A program made the translations under genes and the position numbers. Source: Streptomyces tsukubensis (GTDB lineage Bacteria > Actinomycetota > Actinomycetes > Streptomycetales > Streptomycetaceae). Taken from it: a stretch of 64,000 nucleotides of DNA. The stretch is from assembly GCF_009296025.1 (NCBI RefSeq), contig NZ_CP045178.1, positions 2,294,001 through 2,358,000 of the forward strand. Reading direction: 5' to 3'. This document shows, piece by piece, positions 7,648 through 17,085 of this stretch; the first letter of the stretch is position 1, and every line of letters begins with the position of its first letter. The notes beneath the pieces were generated by a model. That model did not search any database. It saw only the letters and a list, made by a program, of their open reading frames with translations, and was not told the DNA's origin.

Positions 7648-10146
7648 TCAGACGTGGGTGGTCGCGCTCACACGGAGGTCCGCCAGGGAGCGGCCCGCTG
7701 TGATCAGGTAGGTGCCACTGACGGTGGTCCAGGCGTTCGTGTCCTCGTCCCAGATCTCGAAGGCGCGGCGTGGGACGCGCACCTCGGCCTCGACGCTCCC
7801 GCCGGGCGGCGCCTCGACCGTCGCGAAGCCGCCGAGCCAGCGGGCGGGCCGCTCCACGCCGTCCCGGACCGTCCCGGAACCGCTGGGGACGTCGGGGGCG
7901 AGGTAGATCTGCACGGTCTCGCGCCCGGCGCGGGGGCCTGAGTTGCGGAGCAGGACCGTGGCGGTGACGCCCTCGTCGGTGCTGTGCGCGGTGACCGAGT
8001 CGTAGCTCCAGTCGGTGTAGCCGAGGCCGTGGCCGAAGGAGTACGCGGGGGCGGTGCCCGCCTTGTCCCAGGCGCGGTAGCCGATGAAGACGCCCTCGTC
8101 GTAGTGGAGTTCGCCGTCGGTGGGCGTGGTCTCGCTGACGGGAACGTCGGCGAGGACCGCGGGCCAGGTGGTGGGGAGCCGGCCGCCGGGCTCCGCGCCG
8201 CCGAGGAGCACGTCGGCGAGGGCAGCGCCGCCTTCCTGGCCGGGGAACCAGCTCAGCAGCACCGCGGCCACCTCGTCGCGCCACGGCATCTCCACGGGTG
8301 AGCCGGAGTTCACGACGACGACGGTGCGCGGGTTGGCGGCGGCGACGGCGCGGACGAGGTCGTCCTGGCGTCCCGGCAGCCGCAGGTCGCGGCGGTCGAA
8401 TCCCTCGGACTCGACGCTCTCCGTGGTGGCGACGAGGACGACGGCGGTGTCGGCCGCGCGCGCGGCCTCCGCGGCGGCGGCGATCAGCTCGTCCGCGTCG
8501 TGGACGGGGTTCTGGTGGAGGAAGGTGAAGCCGACGGCCTGGATGGGCAGCCCCTCGGGCTTGGCGACCTCGCAGGTGAGGCTGACGTCGACGGGGGTGC
8601 CCTCGGTCAGTTCGACGCGGCCCCGTTCGGTGGGCTTGCCGAAGAACGCCTCGAACGGGTCGGAGGCGCCGCCCATCGCCACCTCGCCCGTGTACAGCTC
8701 CGCGCCGTCCACGGTGAGCAGGAAGCCGCCGATGCCTCGGGTGCCGAAGGTGTGGGTGCCGCTCTCGCGCGGGGTGAGGGTGCCGGTCAGCTCGATGCTG
8801 TGCAGGGCGTCGAAGGTGACGCCTTCCGGCAGGTCGCTGCCCATCCACTGGATCCGGCCGTCGGGGGCGGGGACGGTGGCGAGGGTGTCGCCCGAGGAGT
8901 CACGGCATACGGCGCGCAGGTCGAAACCCTTGCCCGCGGCGTCCAGTTCGTTGCCGGGGTCGGCGCCGACCTCGTAGGTGAGGGCGTCGGCGGGGAGGGC
9001 CGCGGTGAGGCCGTCGAGCGGCGAGACGATGTGCGCGGGGAAGACGGTGGCCGAGCCGCCGCCGAGGACCCTGGCGTCGCGGGCGGCGCCGCCGATGAGA
9101 GCGACCTTGGTGGTGGCCTCCGGGTCGATCGGCAGGGCGCCGCCCTCGTTGCGTACGAGGACGAAGGAGCGGGCGGCGATCTCGCGGGCCAGGGCCTCGC
9201 CGTCGATGGGGGCGGGCAGCGCGTCCTGGGTGACGGCCGGGTCGACGCCCTCCAGCGCGCCGACGCGGGCGGCGAGCAGCAGCACCCTGCGTACGGCGGC
9301 GTCGACGACGGACTCCTCGACCTCGCCCGCGCGGACGGCCTCGGCCAGGGCCTCGCCGTACACGGTCCTCGGCCCCGGCATGGCCACGTCGAGGCCGCCG
9401 AGGGCGTCGCCGACGGTGGATCGGGCGGCGGTCCAGTCGGAGACGTTGAATCCGTCGAAGTGCCATTCGCCGCGCAGCACCTCGCCTACGAGGTAGCGGT
9501 GCTCGGTCATGGAGGTGCCGTTGACCGTGTTGTAGGCGGTCATGATGCCCCACGGGTGGGCGTTCTCCACGATGGCCTCGAACGGGGCGAGGTACAGCTC
9601 GCGCAGGGGGCGTGGGGCGATCCTGTTGTCGACGGTGAAGCGGTCGGTCTCGGCGTCGTTGGCGACGAAGTGTTTGACGGTGGTCCCTACGCCGCCGGAC
9701 TGCACGCCCTGGACGTAGCCGGTGCCGATGGCGCCGGTCAGGTACGGGTCCTCGCTGTACGCCTCGAAGTGCCTGCCGCCCAGCGGGGAGCGGTGCAGGT
9801 TGACGGTGGGGGCGAGCAGGACGTGCACGCCCTTGCGCCGCGCTTCCTGGGCGAGCAGCGCGCCGGTCCTGCGGGCGAGGGCCGGGTCCCAGGTGGCGGC
9901 GAGCGCGGTGGGCGAGGGCAGCGCGATCGACGGGTCGTCGGAGGTGGAGCGGACACCGCGGACACCGATCGGCCCGTCCGACATCACGAGCGGGTCGAGG
10001 CCGATCTCGGGGAGTGCGGGCAGCGACCAGAAGTCCTGGCCCGCGAGCAGCCGCGCCTTGGTGTCGAGGTCGAGCTTGCCGAGCGCGGTCTCCGCCGCCG
10101 CCTCGTGGGCCGCCTGCCGCTCGGGGGTGATCGATGCGCCTGCCAC
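7648..10146 (-). CDS. Glycoside hydrolase family 3 beta-glucosidase with PA14 insert
   Basis: An 832-residue intracellular enzyme with no signal peptide. The order is: GH3 N-terminal barrel with substrate-binding KHFVANDAETDR and the nucleophile Asp about 237 in NVSDWTAA; GH3 C-terminal domain; a PA14-like insert (about residues 395-545); and a fibronectin III-like C-terminus (DVPSGSGTVRDGVERPARWLGG region). It probably removes terminal beta-linked glucose from imported oligosaccharides. The GTG start follows GAGGAGT. The TetR gene next door is divergent and is the likely regulator. Confidence 0.92.
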   Translation of the reverse strand: MAGASITPERQAAHEAAAETALGKLDLDTKARLLAGQDFWSLPALPEIGLDPLVMSDGPIGVRGVRSTSDDPSIALPSPTALAATWDPALARRTGALLAQEARRKGVHVLLAPTVNLHRSPLGGRHFEAYSEDPYLTGAIGTGYVQGVQSGGVGTTVKHFVANDAETDRFTVDNRIAPRPLRELYLAPFEAIVENAHPWGIMTAYNTVNGTSMTEHRYLVGEVLRGEWHFDGFNVSDWTAARSTVGDALGGLDVAMPGPRTVYGEALAEAVRAGEVEESVVDAAVRRVLLLAARVGALEGVDPAVTQDALPAPIDGEALAREIAARSFVLVRNEGGALPIDPEATTKVALIGGAARDARVLGGGSATVFPAHIVSPLDGLTAALPADALTYEVGADPGNELDAAGKGFDLRAVCRDSSGDTLATVPAPDGRIQWMGSDLPEGVTFDALHSIELTGTLTPRESGTHTFGTRGIGGFLLTVDGAELYTGEVAMGGASDPFEAFFGKPTERGRVELTEGTPVDVSLTCEVAKPEGLPIQAVGFTFLHQNPVHDADELIAAAAEAARAADTAVVLVATTESVESEGFDRRDLRLPGRQDDLVRAVAAANPRTVVVVNSGSPVEMPWRDEVAAVLLSWFPGQEGGAALADVLLGGAEPGGRLPTTWPAVLADVPVSETTPTDGELHYDEGVFIGYRAWDKAGTAPAYSFGHGLGYTDWSYDSVTAHSTDEGVTATVLLRNSGPRAGRETVQIYLAPDVPSGSGTVRDGVERPARWLGGFATVEAPPGGSVEAEVRVPRRAFEIWDEDTNAWTTVSGTYLITAGRSLADLRVSATTHV

Positions 10147-10231
10147 GCGTACTCCTCAGTGACGTCAGTACCGGACGGCATCATCCTGCCCCTTCACCCT
10201 GTAGATCGGTAGGTATCGTTATCTCTGCGTT

Positions 10232-10243
10232 ACATATTTATGT
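10232..10243. promoter_or_regulatory. Possible operator between the GH3 and TetR genes
   Basis: ACATA and TATGT flank TT in an AT-rich island within the 188-base divergent promoter region. A TetR dimer could bind there, but the arms are short, so this is only suggestive. Confidence 0.3.
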
Positions 10244-10334
10244 CGTACGGTCCTGCGCGGGGAGCGGTACGCGAGGCTTCCCGTGGATACGCGACGCGGC
10301 CCGGGGCGGCGGCGGAAGGGCAGGGGCACAGGGC

Positions 10335-10922
10335 ATGACCAGGGCAAGGAGCGCGGAACGGCGTGCGGAGATACTCCGGGCGACGCTTGAGGTGATCGCC
10401 GAGCGCGGCTACCGGGGAGCGACGCTCGGCGCCGTGGCCGAACGGGTGGGCCTCACCCAGCAGGGGCTGCTGCACCACTTCCCCACCAAGGAGGCGCTGC
10501 TCGTCGCGGTGCTGGAGGAGCGCGACCAGTGGGACGCCCTGCCCAGCGACTCCTGGCGGCTGGATCTGGTCGCCTCGCTCGTGGACTACAACGCGATGCG
10601 TCCAGGCATCGTGCAGACCTTCTCCGCCCTGCTCGGCGAGAGCGTCACCGACGACCATCCGGCCCGCGACTTCTTCACCCGCCGCTACGTCACCGTGCGG
10701 GCCAACATGGCGTCGGTGCTGCGTGGCGCCTACGGGGAACGGCTGCCCGGCGGGCTCACCCCGGAGCGCGCGGCGGTGCTGATGGTGGCCGCCATGGACG
10801 GACTTCAGTACCAGTGGCTGCTCGACCCGGACTCGGTCGACATGGCGGAGTCGTTCAGGGAGTTCCTGACCCTGATCGAGGGGCGACCCGGAACTACGGA
10901 CGAGGCTGCGGATACGGACTGA
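10335..10922 (+). CDS. TetR-family regulator
   Basis: A 195-residue regulator. The N-terminal helix-turn-helix covers about residues 6-52 (ILRATLEVIAERGYRGATLG, then VGLTQQGLLHHFPTKEAL). The C-terminal ligand domain has the all-helical character of the family. The ATG at 10335 was chosen because the codons upstream lack family similarity. Divergence from the GH3 beta-glucosidase suggests it represses that gene in the absence of a sugar ligand. Its 3' end overlaps the converging EI24 gene by 29 bases. Confidence 0.88.
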   Translation: MTRARSAERRAEILRATLEVIAERGYRGATLGAVAERVGLTQQGLLHHFPTKEALLVAVLEERDQWDALPSDSWRLDLVASLVDYNAMRPGIVQTFSALLGESVTDDHPARDFFTRRYVTVRANMASVLRGAYGERLPGGLTPERAAVLMVAAMDGLQYQWLLDPDSVDMAESFREFLTLIEGRPGTTDEAADTD

Positions 10923-11802
10923 CGCCGGGGGCCGCGGCACCCGGCGCGGTCATGTGCGGGGCGGGCGCCGCCCCGTCCCGGAGACGGTCACCGTCCTCGG
11001 CCTGTCCGGGGTCACCGTCCTCGGCCTGTCCGGGGTCACCGTCCTCGGCCTGTCCGGGGTCGGCGTCCTCGCCCAGCAGGTCCCTGGCCATGAGCGTGGC
11101 GCCCGCGACCGCCCCCGGCATCAGCAGCACGGCGACGAACGGAACGAGGAAGGCGAGCCCGAGCGGCACCCCGAAGCCCCACGCGAGGGTGCGCCTCGAT
11201 CGCAGCAGCGCGAGCCGTTCGCGGAGTTGCACCCGGCGGCGTTGGAGGGCGACCGAGGTCAGCTCCTCGGCGAGGAAGAATCCGGTGACTCCGAATCCGA
11301 TGACGGGGACGACGGTCTGGCCGACGACGGGCAGGAACCCGAGCGCGAAGAGGAGGACGCCCCAGATTCCGGCGCGTACGACGATACGGAGGCTGTCACG
11401 GGTGGAGATCCACAGATCCCGCCAGAACGAGAGCCCCGACTCGGGGGCGGAGCCCGCCACGTCCATGTCGACCTGCTCGGAGAGCGAGTCGTAGAAGGGC
11501 TGTCCGATGAGGAGTGTCACCGCCGTGAAGGTGACGACGGCCAGCAGCAGCCCGAGGGCGAAGAGCAGCCCGGTGAGGGCTCCGCGGAAGATCGTGGCCC
11601 AGGGCGAGCCCCAGCCGTCGGCGAAGGGTGTGGCCCAGTCGATGAGGTCGTCGGCGCCCAGGGCGAGCGCGATGAGCGCCGCCGCGTAGAGCACGAGGGT
11701 GATCAGCCCGGGGAGCAGTCCGAAACCGAACCGCTTCCCGTGGCGGCCGACCCACCGCTGCCCTTTCAGCAAGTAACCGAAGCCTGCCCCGAGATCACGC
11801 AT
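10894..11802 (-). CDS. EI24-domain integral membrane protein with C-terminal acidic repeats
   Basis: A 302-residue protein with about four to six membrane segments in an EI24/CysZ-like arrangement (GLLPGLITLVLYAAALIALA, FALGLLLAVVTFTAVTLLIG, GVLLFALGFLPVVGQ, GLAFLVPFVAVLLMPG). The GQPFYDSLSE motif is typical of the family. CysZ members help sulfate uptake; the actinobacterial members are uncharacterised. The cytoplasmic tail holds three exact copies of DPGQAEDG. The ATG at 11802 was preferred over an upstream start because family similarity begins there. Confidence 0.85.
   Translation of the reverse strand: MRDLGAGFGYLLKGQRWVGRHGKRFGFGLLPGLITLVLYAAALIALALGADDLIDWATPFADGWGSPWATIFRGALTGLLFALGLLLAVVTFTAVTLLIGQPFYDSLSEQVDMDVAGSAPESGLSFWRDLWISTRDSLRIVVRAGIWGVLLFALGFLPVVGQTVVPVIGFGVTGFFLAEELTSVALQRRRVQLRERLALLRSRRTLAWGFGVPLGLAFLVPFVAVLLMPGAVAGATLMARDLLGEDADPGQAEDGDPGQAEDGDPGQAEDGDRLRDGAAPAPHMTAPGAAAPGVSPYPQPRP
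10986..11057. repeat. Three tandem copies of a 24-base unit in the EI24 gene
   Basis: The unit beginning GGTCACCGTCCTCGGCC occurs exactly three times (10986, 11010, 11034). It encodes DPGQAEDG on the minus strand, so the number of units can change without shifting frame. Confidence 0.95.
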
Positions 11803-11836
11803 GGGCGGCACTCTACCGGCCGGGGGTGACAGCGAA

Positions 11837-11882
11837 GGGCCGCGTCCCCGCCCCCTGTGGCAGCGGAGAGGGGACGCGGCCC
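11837..11882 (-). terminator. Hairpin downstream of ohr
   Basis: GGGCCGCGTCCCC (11837-11849) pairs perfectly with GGGGACGCGGCCC (11870-11882) over a 20-base loop. It lies after the ohr stop and before the EI24 start on the same strand. There is no clear T-tract, as is common in GC-rich actinomycetes. Confidence 0.7.
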
Positions 11883-11906
11883 TGTACACGCGCCTTGCGC
11901 GCCTAC

Positions 11907-11945
11907 AGGTGCCCTTGGGGACCCTTGAAAGGTGCCCTTGGGGAC
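11907..11945. repeat. 16-base direct repeat
   Basis: AGGTGCCCTTGGGGAC occurs at 11907-11922 and again at 11930-11945, with further CCTTGG/CCAAGG variants up to about 11985. This is non-coding DNA between EI24 and ohr. Confidence 0.85.
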
Positions 11946-12002
11946 GGCCAAGGCCCCCTAGGGTGCCCCTAGGAGTCCTTGGCCGCCTTCACGCGCGAAG
12001 GC

Positions 12003-12431
<429 letters not shown>

Positions 12432-12604
12432 ACGGTGAGATCCTCCTGAGTCGCGCCGCCGGACGTCGCGCCCACGCATCCGGCGGTCTGCCTGGCAGCC
12501 TAACGCCTCGCCCCGGCGGCGCGATTGACGGCCGGGAGCGGTTCCCGCTGATCATCGGGACGCCCTCGCGTCGCCGGAGCGGCGGCGGTACGCGCGGGCG
12601 GCCC

Positions 12605-13624
12605 TCAGTCGGTCAGGTCGACGATCATCTTGCCGGTGTTCTCGCCCCGCATGAGACCGAGGAACGCCTCGACGCCGTTGTCGACGCCCCTGACGACCGT
12701 CTCCCGGTACTTGAGGTCACCGGAGCGCACCCAGCGGGAGACGTCCTCGATGAACTGGCCCTGGAGGTCGGCGTGGTCCTGGACCAGCATGCCCTCCATC
12801 CGCAGCCGCTTGCCGATGAGCAGCGCGAGGTTGCGGGGGGCCGAGGTGGGCTTGGTGGAGTTGTACTGCGAGATCATGCCGCAGACCGCGATCCGGCCGT
12901 GGGTGTTGAGCCGGCTGATCGCGGCTTCGAGGTGGTCGCCGCCCACGTTGTCGAAGTAGACGTCGATTCCGGCCGGAGCGGCTTCCCTGAGCTGGTCGGC
13001 GACGGGCCCGTTCTTGTAGTTGAAGGCGGCGTCGAAGCCCAGCTCCTCGGTGAGGAACTTGACCTTCTCGTCGGAGCCCGCTGAGCCGATGACGCGCGAG
13101 GCGCCCTTGAGCCGCGCGATCTGGCCGACCTCGGAGCCGACGGCGCCGGCCGCGCCCGAGACGAAGACCGCGTCACCCTCCTTGAACTCCGCGACCCGCA
13201 GCAGCCCCGAGTAGGCGGTGAGCCCGGTCATGCCGAGGACGCCGAGATAGGCCGAGAGGGGGGCGGCGTCCGGGTCGACCTTGGTGAGGTGCTTGGCCGG
13301 TACGGAGGCGTACTCACGCCAGCCGCCGAAGTGCAGCACGTAGTCGCCCTCGCTGAAACCGTCCGCCTGGGAGGCGACGACCTGGCCGACGGCGCCGCCC
13401 GCCATGGGCTGGTCGAGCTGGAAGGGCGGCGTGTAGGACTTCACGTCGTCCATGCGGCCCCGCATGTACGGGTCGACCGAGAAGTACAGGTTCTTGACCA
13501 GTACGTGACCCTCAGAAGGCTGTCCGACGGGGCGCTCGCGCAGGGCGAAGTCGTCCGGTACGGGCTCACCGTCGGGGCGGCGTACCAGGTGCCATTCGCG
13601 GCCGGTCTCGGGGAGTGCGGACAT
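12605..13624 (-). CDS. NADP-dependent zinc-free medium-chain oxidoreductase (CurA/leukotriene B4 dehydrogenase type)
   Basis: A 339-residue enzyme. The N-terminal GroES-like part holds NLYFSVDPYMRGRM, typical of double-bond reductases of the YncB/CurA group. The Rossmann part has VSGAAGAVGSEVGQIARLKGASRVIG; no zinc-binding cysteine cluster is present. Such enzymes reduce alpha,beta-unsaturated ketones or aldehydes with NADPH. The ATG follows TAGGAGG. It is divergent from a MarR regulator, which probably controls it. Confidence 0.9.
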   Translation of the reverse strand: MSALPETGREWHLVRRPDGEPVPDDFALRERPVGQPSEGHVLVKNLYFSVDPYMRGRMDDVKSYTPPFQLDQPMAGGAVGQVVASQADGFSEGDYVLHFGGWREYASVPAKHLTKVDPDAAPLSAYLGVLGMTGLTAYSGLLRVAEFKEGDAVFVSGAAGAVGSEVGQIARLKGASRVIGSAGSDEKVKFLTEELGFDAAFNYKNGPVADQLREAAPAGIDVYFDNVGGDHLEAAISRLNTHGRIAVCGMISQYNSTKPTSAPRNLALLIGKRLRMEGMLVQDHADLQGQFIEDVSRWVRSGDLKYRETVVRGVDNGVEAFLGLMRGENTGKMIVDLTD

Positions 13625-13646
13625 GCTGATGAGCCTCCTAAAGCTT

Positions 13647-13687
13647 CATGACGTGAAACAACAATGGTCATGGATATTTCATGTTGT
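13647..13687. promoter_or_regulatory. Overlapping inverted repeats in the CurA-like/MarR divergent promoter
   Basis: CATGAC (13647-13652) pairs with GTCATG (13667-13672), and ACAACA (13658-13663) pairs with TGTTGT (13682-13687). The region is AT-rich and lies between the two divergent starts, as expected of a MarR operator. Binding is inferred. Confidence 0.45.
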
Positions 13688-13713
13688 CAAGTAAACGGGT
13701 AGAGTGGACGCCC

Positions 13714-14265
13714 ATGGTTACCCGTACCTCCCGCGCGACCACCCAGGACAGGCCGGACACCACCTCGGCAGCCACCTCCTCCGGCGCCAGAACCGGGGCC
13801 CCGGGCCCCGGCAGTCAGGCCGGCGCGCCCGCCGCCGAGCAGTCCGACTTCGTCACCCTGGAACTGGTCGAACTCGTCGGCACCATCGTGGCCCGCTACC
13901 ACGACGAATACGAGCAGGCCGCGTTCCGGCACGCGCTCACCGGCGCGCAGGCTCGCGTACTCGCCCTGCTCTCCGTCAAACCGATGCCCATGCGCAGGAT
14001 CGCCCAGAAGCTGAAGTGCGAGCCGTCGAACATCACCGGGATCATCGACCGCCTCGAAAGCCGTGGCCTGGTCGAACGCCGCCCGGACCCGGACGACCGC
14101 AGGGTCAAACTCGCGGCCCCCACGGAGGAGGGGAACCGGACGGCGGCCCGCCTGCGCGACGGCCTCGACTTCGCCCGTGAACCGCTCTCCGAGCTGTCCA
14201 GGGAGGAGCGCCTGGTGCTGCGCGGACTGCTCCGCAGGATCGTCGGGGAGCCCGCCGCCGGGTGA
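13714..14265 (+). CDS. MarR-family regulator
   Basis: A 183-residue winged-helix regulator. After a disordered Thr/Ala/Gly-rich N-terminus, helices lead to the recognition region PMPMRRIAQKLKCEPSNITGIIDRLESRGLV and the wing ERRPDPDDRRVKLAAPTEEG. The ATG at 13714 was chosen over 13681 because a GAGTGGA precedes it and nothing resembling a ribosome site precedes the other. It probably regulates the divergent CurA-like reductase in response to a small aromatic or electrophilic ligand. Confidence 0.88.
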   Translation: MVTRTSRATTQDRPDTTSAATSSGARTGAPGPGSQAGAPAAEQSDFVTLELVELVGTIVARYHDEYEQAAFRHALTGAQARVLALLSVKPMPMRRIAQKLKCEPSNITGIIDRLESRGLVERRPDPDDRRVKLAAPTEEGNRTAARLRDGLDFAREPLSELSREERLVLRGLLRRIVGEPAAG

Positions 14266-14457
14266 CCTCGCGGGCGCCGCGCGAGGCCTTCGGACAGCCC
14301 CACGCAGAACCCCTCGCGCACCCTGTGCGGGCCTCTCCCACTGCCCCGCGCCGGACCTCTCGCTCTCCCGCGTTCGGCGCCTCTCGCGCAGCCCCACGCA
14401 GGACCTCTTGCGCAACCCATTGACACTGCCCTTACCCCCTCCTTACTGTCACGCCAC

Positions 14458-14501
14458 GATTTCGAACGCGTGACGATATTTCGAACAAGGCGATGTCGAA
14501 C
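14458..14501 (+). promoter_or_regulatory. Probable IclR operators before the dehydratase gene
   Basis: Three CGAAC-ended elements sit in tandem before the start at 14521: GATTTCGAAC (14458), GATATTTCGAAC (14475-14486) and GATGTCGAAC (14492). The central 12-mer recurs exactly, inverted, before the iclR gene at 23079-23090. Confidence 0.6.
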
Positions 14502-14520
14502 AGGGCTGGGGGCAGTTGCC

Positions 14521-15690
14521 GTGCGCATCACGGGAATCAGTACGCACGTGGTGGGGACACCGTGGCGCAATCTCACCTACGTCCAGGTGCACACCGACGA
14601 GGGCGTCACCGGGGTCGGCGAGACCCGGATGCTCGGGCGCACGGACGCGCTCATCGGCTACCTGCGGGAAGCGGAACAGAACCACCTCCTCGGCTCCGAC
14701 CCCTTCGCCGTAGAGGACCTGGTCCGCAGGATGAAGTACGGCGACTACGGGCGGGCGGGCGAGATCGTCATGTCCGGCATCGCCTGCGTCGAGATGGCCT
14801 GCTGGGACATCAAAGGCAAGGCCCTCGGCGTCCCGGTCTGGCAGTTGCTGGGCGGGAAGGTCACCGACAGGGTCAAGGCGTACGCCAACGGCTGGTACAC
14901 CGTCGAGCGCACCCCCGAGGCGTTCCACGCGGCGGCGGAGAAGGTCGTCGCACGGGGCTATCGCGCGCTGAAGCTCGACCCGTTCGGCACCGGGCACTTC
15001 GAGCTCGACCACGAGGAGACCCTGCGTTCGATCGCGCTGGTCGAGGCGGTCAGGGACGCCATCGGGCCCGAGGCCGAACTGCTGGTGGAGATGCACGGCA
15101 GGTTCAGCCCCTCGACCGCCGTGCGGCTCGCCCACGAACTCGAACCGTTCCGGCCCTCGTGGCTGGAGGAGCCGGTGCCTCCGGAGAATCTGAAGGCGCT
15201 CGCCAAGGTCGCGGAGAAGACCCGGCTGCCCATCGCGACCGGTGAACGCATCCACGACCGCATCGAGTTCAGGGAGCTCTTCGAGTCGCAGGCCGCGGAC
15301 ATCATCCAGCCGGACGTGGGCCACCTCGGCGGCATCCTGGAGACCCGGAAGCTCGCCGCGACGGCGGAGACCCACTACATGATGATCGCCCCGCACAATG
15401 TGGGCGGTTCCGTGCTGACCGCCGCCTCCCTCCAAGTGGCGGGATGCACCCCCAACTTCAAGATCCTTGAGCACTTCAACGACTTCGCGGACGCGGAGAT
15501 CAAGAAGGTCGTCAAGGGCGCGCCCGAGGTCGTCGACGGTTACTTCGAGCTGCCGCGGACCCCCGGTCTCGGCGTCGAGCTGGACACGGACGCGGCGGCC
15601 GAGTTCCCGCAGCGTCAGGCCAAGTTCGACCTCTGGGCCGAGGGCTGGGAGAAGCGGGACCCGAAGCGCGCCGCAGGCGCGGGCGCGTGA
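14521..15690 (+). CDS. Enolase-superfamily sugar-acid dehydratase (mandelate racemase type)
   Basis: A 389-residue enzyme. The N-terminal capping domain is followed by the barrel with magnesium ligands Glu190 (LLVEMHGRF), Glu216 (WLEEP) and Glu242 (ATGERIH), plus His192 and His292 (APHN) as candidate acid/base groups. The pattern resembles D-galactonate dehydratases. It probably dehydrates a sugar acid to a 2-keto-3-deoxy acid; the exact substrate is unknown. The GTG at 14521 follows GGGGGCA. It overlaps the next gene by four bases and lies just after probable IclR sites. Confidence 0.85.
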   Translation: MRITGISTHVVGTPWRNLTYVQVHTDEGVTGVGETRMLGRTDALIGYLREAEQNHLLGSDPFAVEDLVRRMKYGDYGRAGEIVMSGIACVEMACWDIKGKALGVPVWQLLGGKVTDRVKAYANGWYTVERTPEAFHAAAEKVVARGYRALKLDPFGTGHFELDHEETLRSIALVEAVRDAIGPEAELLVEMHGRFSPSTAVRLAHELEPFRPSWLEEPVPPENLKALAKVAEKTRLPIATGERIHDRIEFRELFESQAADIIQPDVGHLGGILETRKLAATAETHYMMIAPHNVGGSVLTAASLQVAGCTPNFKILEHFNDFADAEIKKVVKGAPEVVDGYFELPRTPGLGVELDTDAAAEFPQRQAKFDLWAEGWEKRDPKRAAGAGA

Positions 15691-16784
15691 GCGCCGCCGA
15701 CGCCACCGGCGACCTGCCCGACACCGCCGGTCCGCCCGACACCGCCGGTCCGCCCGACACCACCGCCGGTCCGCCCGAGGCGACCGCCGTCCTGCTCGAA
15801 GCCCCCGGCAGCCACCGTCTCGTCACGTACGGGCCGAAGGCGCCGGGCCCCGGTGAGGCCCGTGTGCGGGTGCACGCGGCCGGGATCTGCGGCAGCGACC
15901 GTGAGCTGTACGCGGGCACCAGGGCGGCGGGTTACGCGCGTTACCCGATCGTGCCCGGCCACGAGTGGTCGGGCACGGTCGAGGCGGTCGGCGACTCGGT
16001 GCCGCCGGGACTCGTGGGGCGCGGGACGGTCGGTGAGGGGTTCCGCAACTGCCAGGTGTGCGAGCGCTGCCACACGGGCGACACGACGCTGTGCACTGCC
16101 GGGTACGACGAGACGGGCTTCACCCGGCCCGGCGCCATGGCCACCACGCTGACACTTCCCGCGCGGCTGCTGCATCCGCTGCCCGACGACGCCGACCTCA
16201 CGGCCGCCGCGCTGCTCGAACCGGCCGCCTGTGTGGCCGCCGCCGCACTGGAGGCTCGGGCCCTTCCCGGGGACCGGGTCGCGGTCGTCGGCGACGGCAC
16301 CCTTGGCATGCTGGCGGTGCAGTTCCTCGCCGCCGTGTCCCCCGCGCGGCTGCTCATGGTGGGCGCGCGGCCGGAACGTGAGGGCCTGGCACGCGAGTTC
16401 GGCGCCACCGAGTTCCGTACCGCGCGGGACCCGCTGCCCGAGGGCGAGTTCGATGTGGTGATCGAGGCCGCGGGAGGCCCGTCGGCTGCGGGGAGCGCCG
16501 CCGCGTTGGCGCGCGGGGGCGGCCGACTGGTGCTCACCGGGCTGCCCGAGGCCGGCACGGCGTCGCTCGATCCCGCCGGGCTGGTGACGGGCCAGTTGGA
16601 GGTGCGCACCGTCTTCGGCGCACCGCCCGCCGCCTGGGCACACGCCGTACGCGCCTTCGGCTCTGGGCTGCTGCGCACCCTGCCGCTGGTCACCCATGAG
16701 CTGCCTCTCGACGGCTTCGGGAAGGCCATGGAGCTGATGGGACCGGACGGTCCGGGGGTCGGGAAGGTCCTGCTGAGGCCCTAG
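15687..16784 (+). CDS. Zinc-dependent alcohol/polyol dehydrogenase
   Basis: A 365-residue medium-chain dehydrogenase. The catalytic zinc site is seen as GICGSDRE and PGHEWSG, and the structural zinc lobe as NCQVCERCHTGDTTLC. The Rossmann motif is VVGDGTLGMLAVQ. The first 35 residues are a repetitive Pro/Thr/Ala tail (GPPDTA units) outside the fold. It probably oxidises a sugar, polyol or aldonate in the same pathway as the dehydratase, with which it shares a GTGA overlap. Confidence 0.87.
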   Translation: MSAADATGDLPDTAGPPDTAGPPDTTAGPPEATAVLLEAPGSHRLVTYGPKAPGPGEARVRVHAAGICGSDRELYAGTRAAGYARYPIVPGHEWSGTVEAVGDSVPPGLVGRGTVGEGFRNCQVCERCHTGDTTLCTAGYDETGFTRPGAMATTLTLPARLLHPLPDDADLTAAALLEPAACVAAAALEARALPGDRVAVVGDGTLGMLAVQFLAAVSPARLLMVGARPEREGLAREFGATEFRTARDPLPEGEFDVVIEAAGGPSAAGSAAALARGGGRLVLTGLPEAGTASLDPAGLVTGQLEVRTVFGAPPAAWAHAVRAFGSGLLRTLPLVTHELPLDGFGKAMELMGPDGPGVGKVLLRP

Positions 16785-16926
16785 TCCTGCTCAGGCCCTG
16801 ACCCGGGCTGCGGCCTCCCTTGATCGGCCCCCGGCGTCCCGCAGTCGGCCGGGAAAGAGCCGGGGAGCACCCGCTCAGGAACGCCGGACCGCCGGGACCG
16901 GCACGACCAGTCTCGATCGTTCTCGG

Positions 16927-16960
16927 TATCTCGTCCGGGACACGAACGCCGTACGAGATA
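16927..16960. promoter_or_regulatory. Perfect 8-base inverted repeat, probable IclR site
   Basis: TATCTCGT (16927-16934) and ACGAGATA (16953-16960) are exact reverse complements 18 bases apart. The right arm continues as GATATCGAAC (to 16966), resembling the GATATTTCGAAC motif of the same locus. Confidence 0.55.
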
Positions 16961-17029
16961 TCGAACGCGCGCACCCGTCCACCCGACCGGCCACGTACCG
17001 GAACAGCGCTTGAGAACGCCAGAACACAT

Positions 17030-17085
17030 GAACGCCTGAACGCCTGAACGCCTGAACACCGGAACGCCTGAACACCGGAACAGAG
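17030..17085. repeat. Tandem octamer array
   Basis: Seven consecutive 8-base units: GAACGCCT three times, GAACACCG, GAACGCCT, GAACACCG, GAACAGAG. The array ends at the presumed ribosome site (AGAGGA) of the gene at 17093, so changes in copy number would alter the 5' leader. Confidence 0.9.

Noticed and set aside
8500..10212. A 570-codon plus-strand frame opposite the GH3 enzyme
   Set aside because: It is the antisense shadow of the beta-glucosidase; its Gly/Val/Arg-rich translation has no domain.
13681..13713. An earlier ATG for the MarR gene
   Set aside because: It would overlap the probable operator and has no ribosome site; the downstream ATG at 13714 is better placed.
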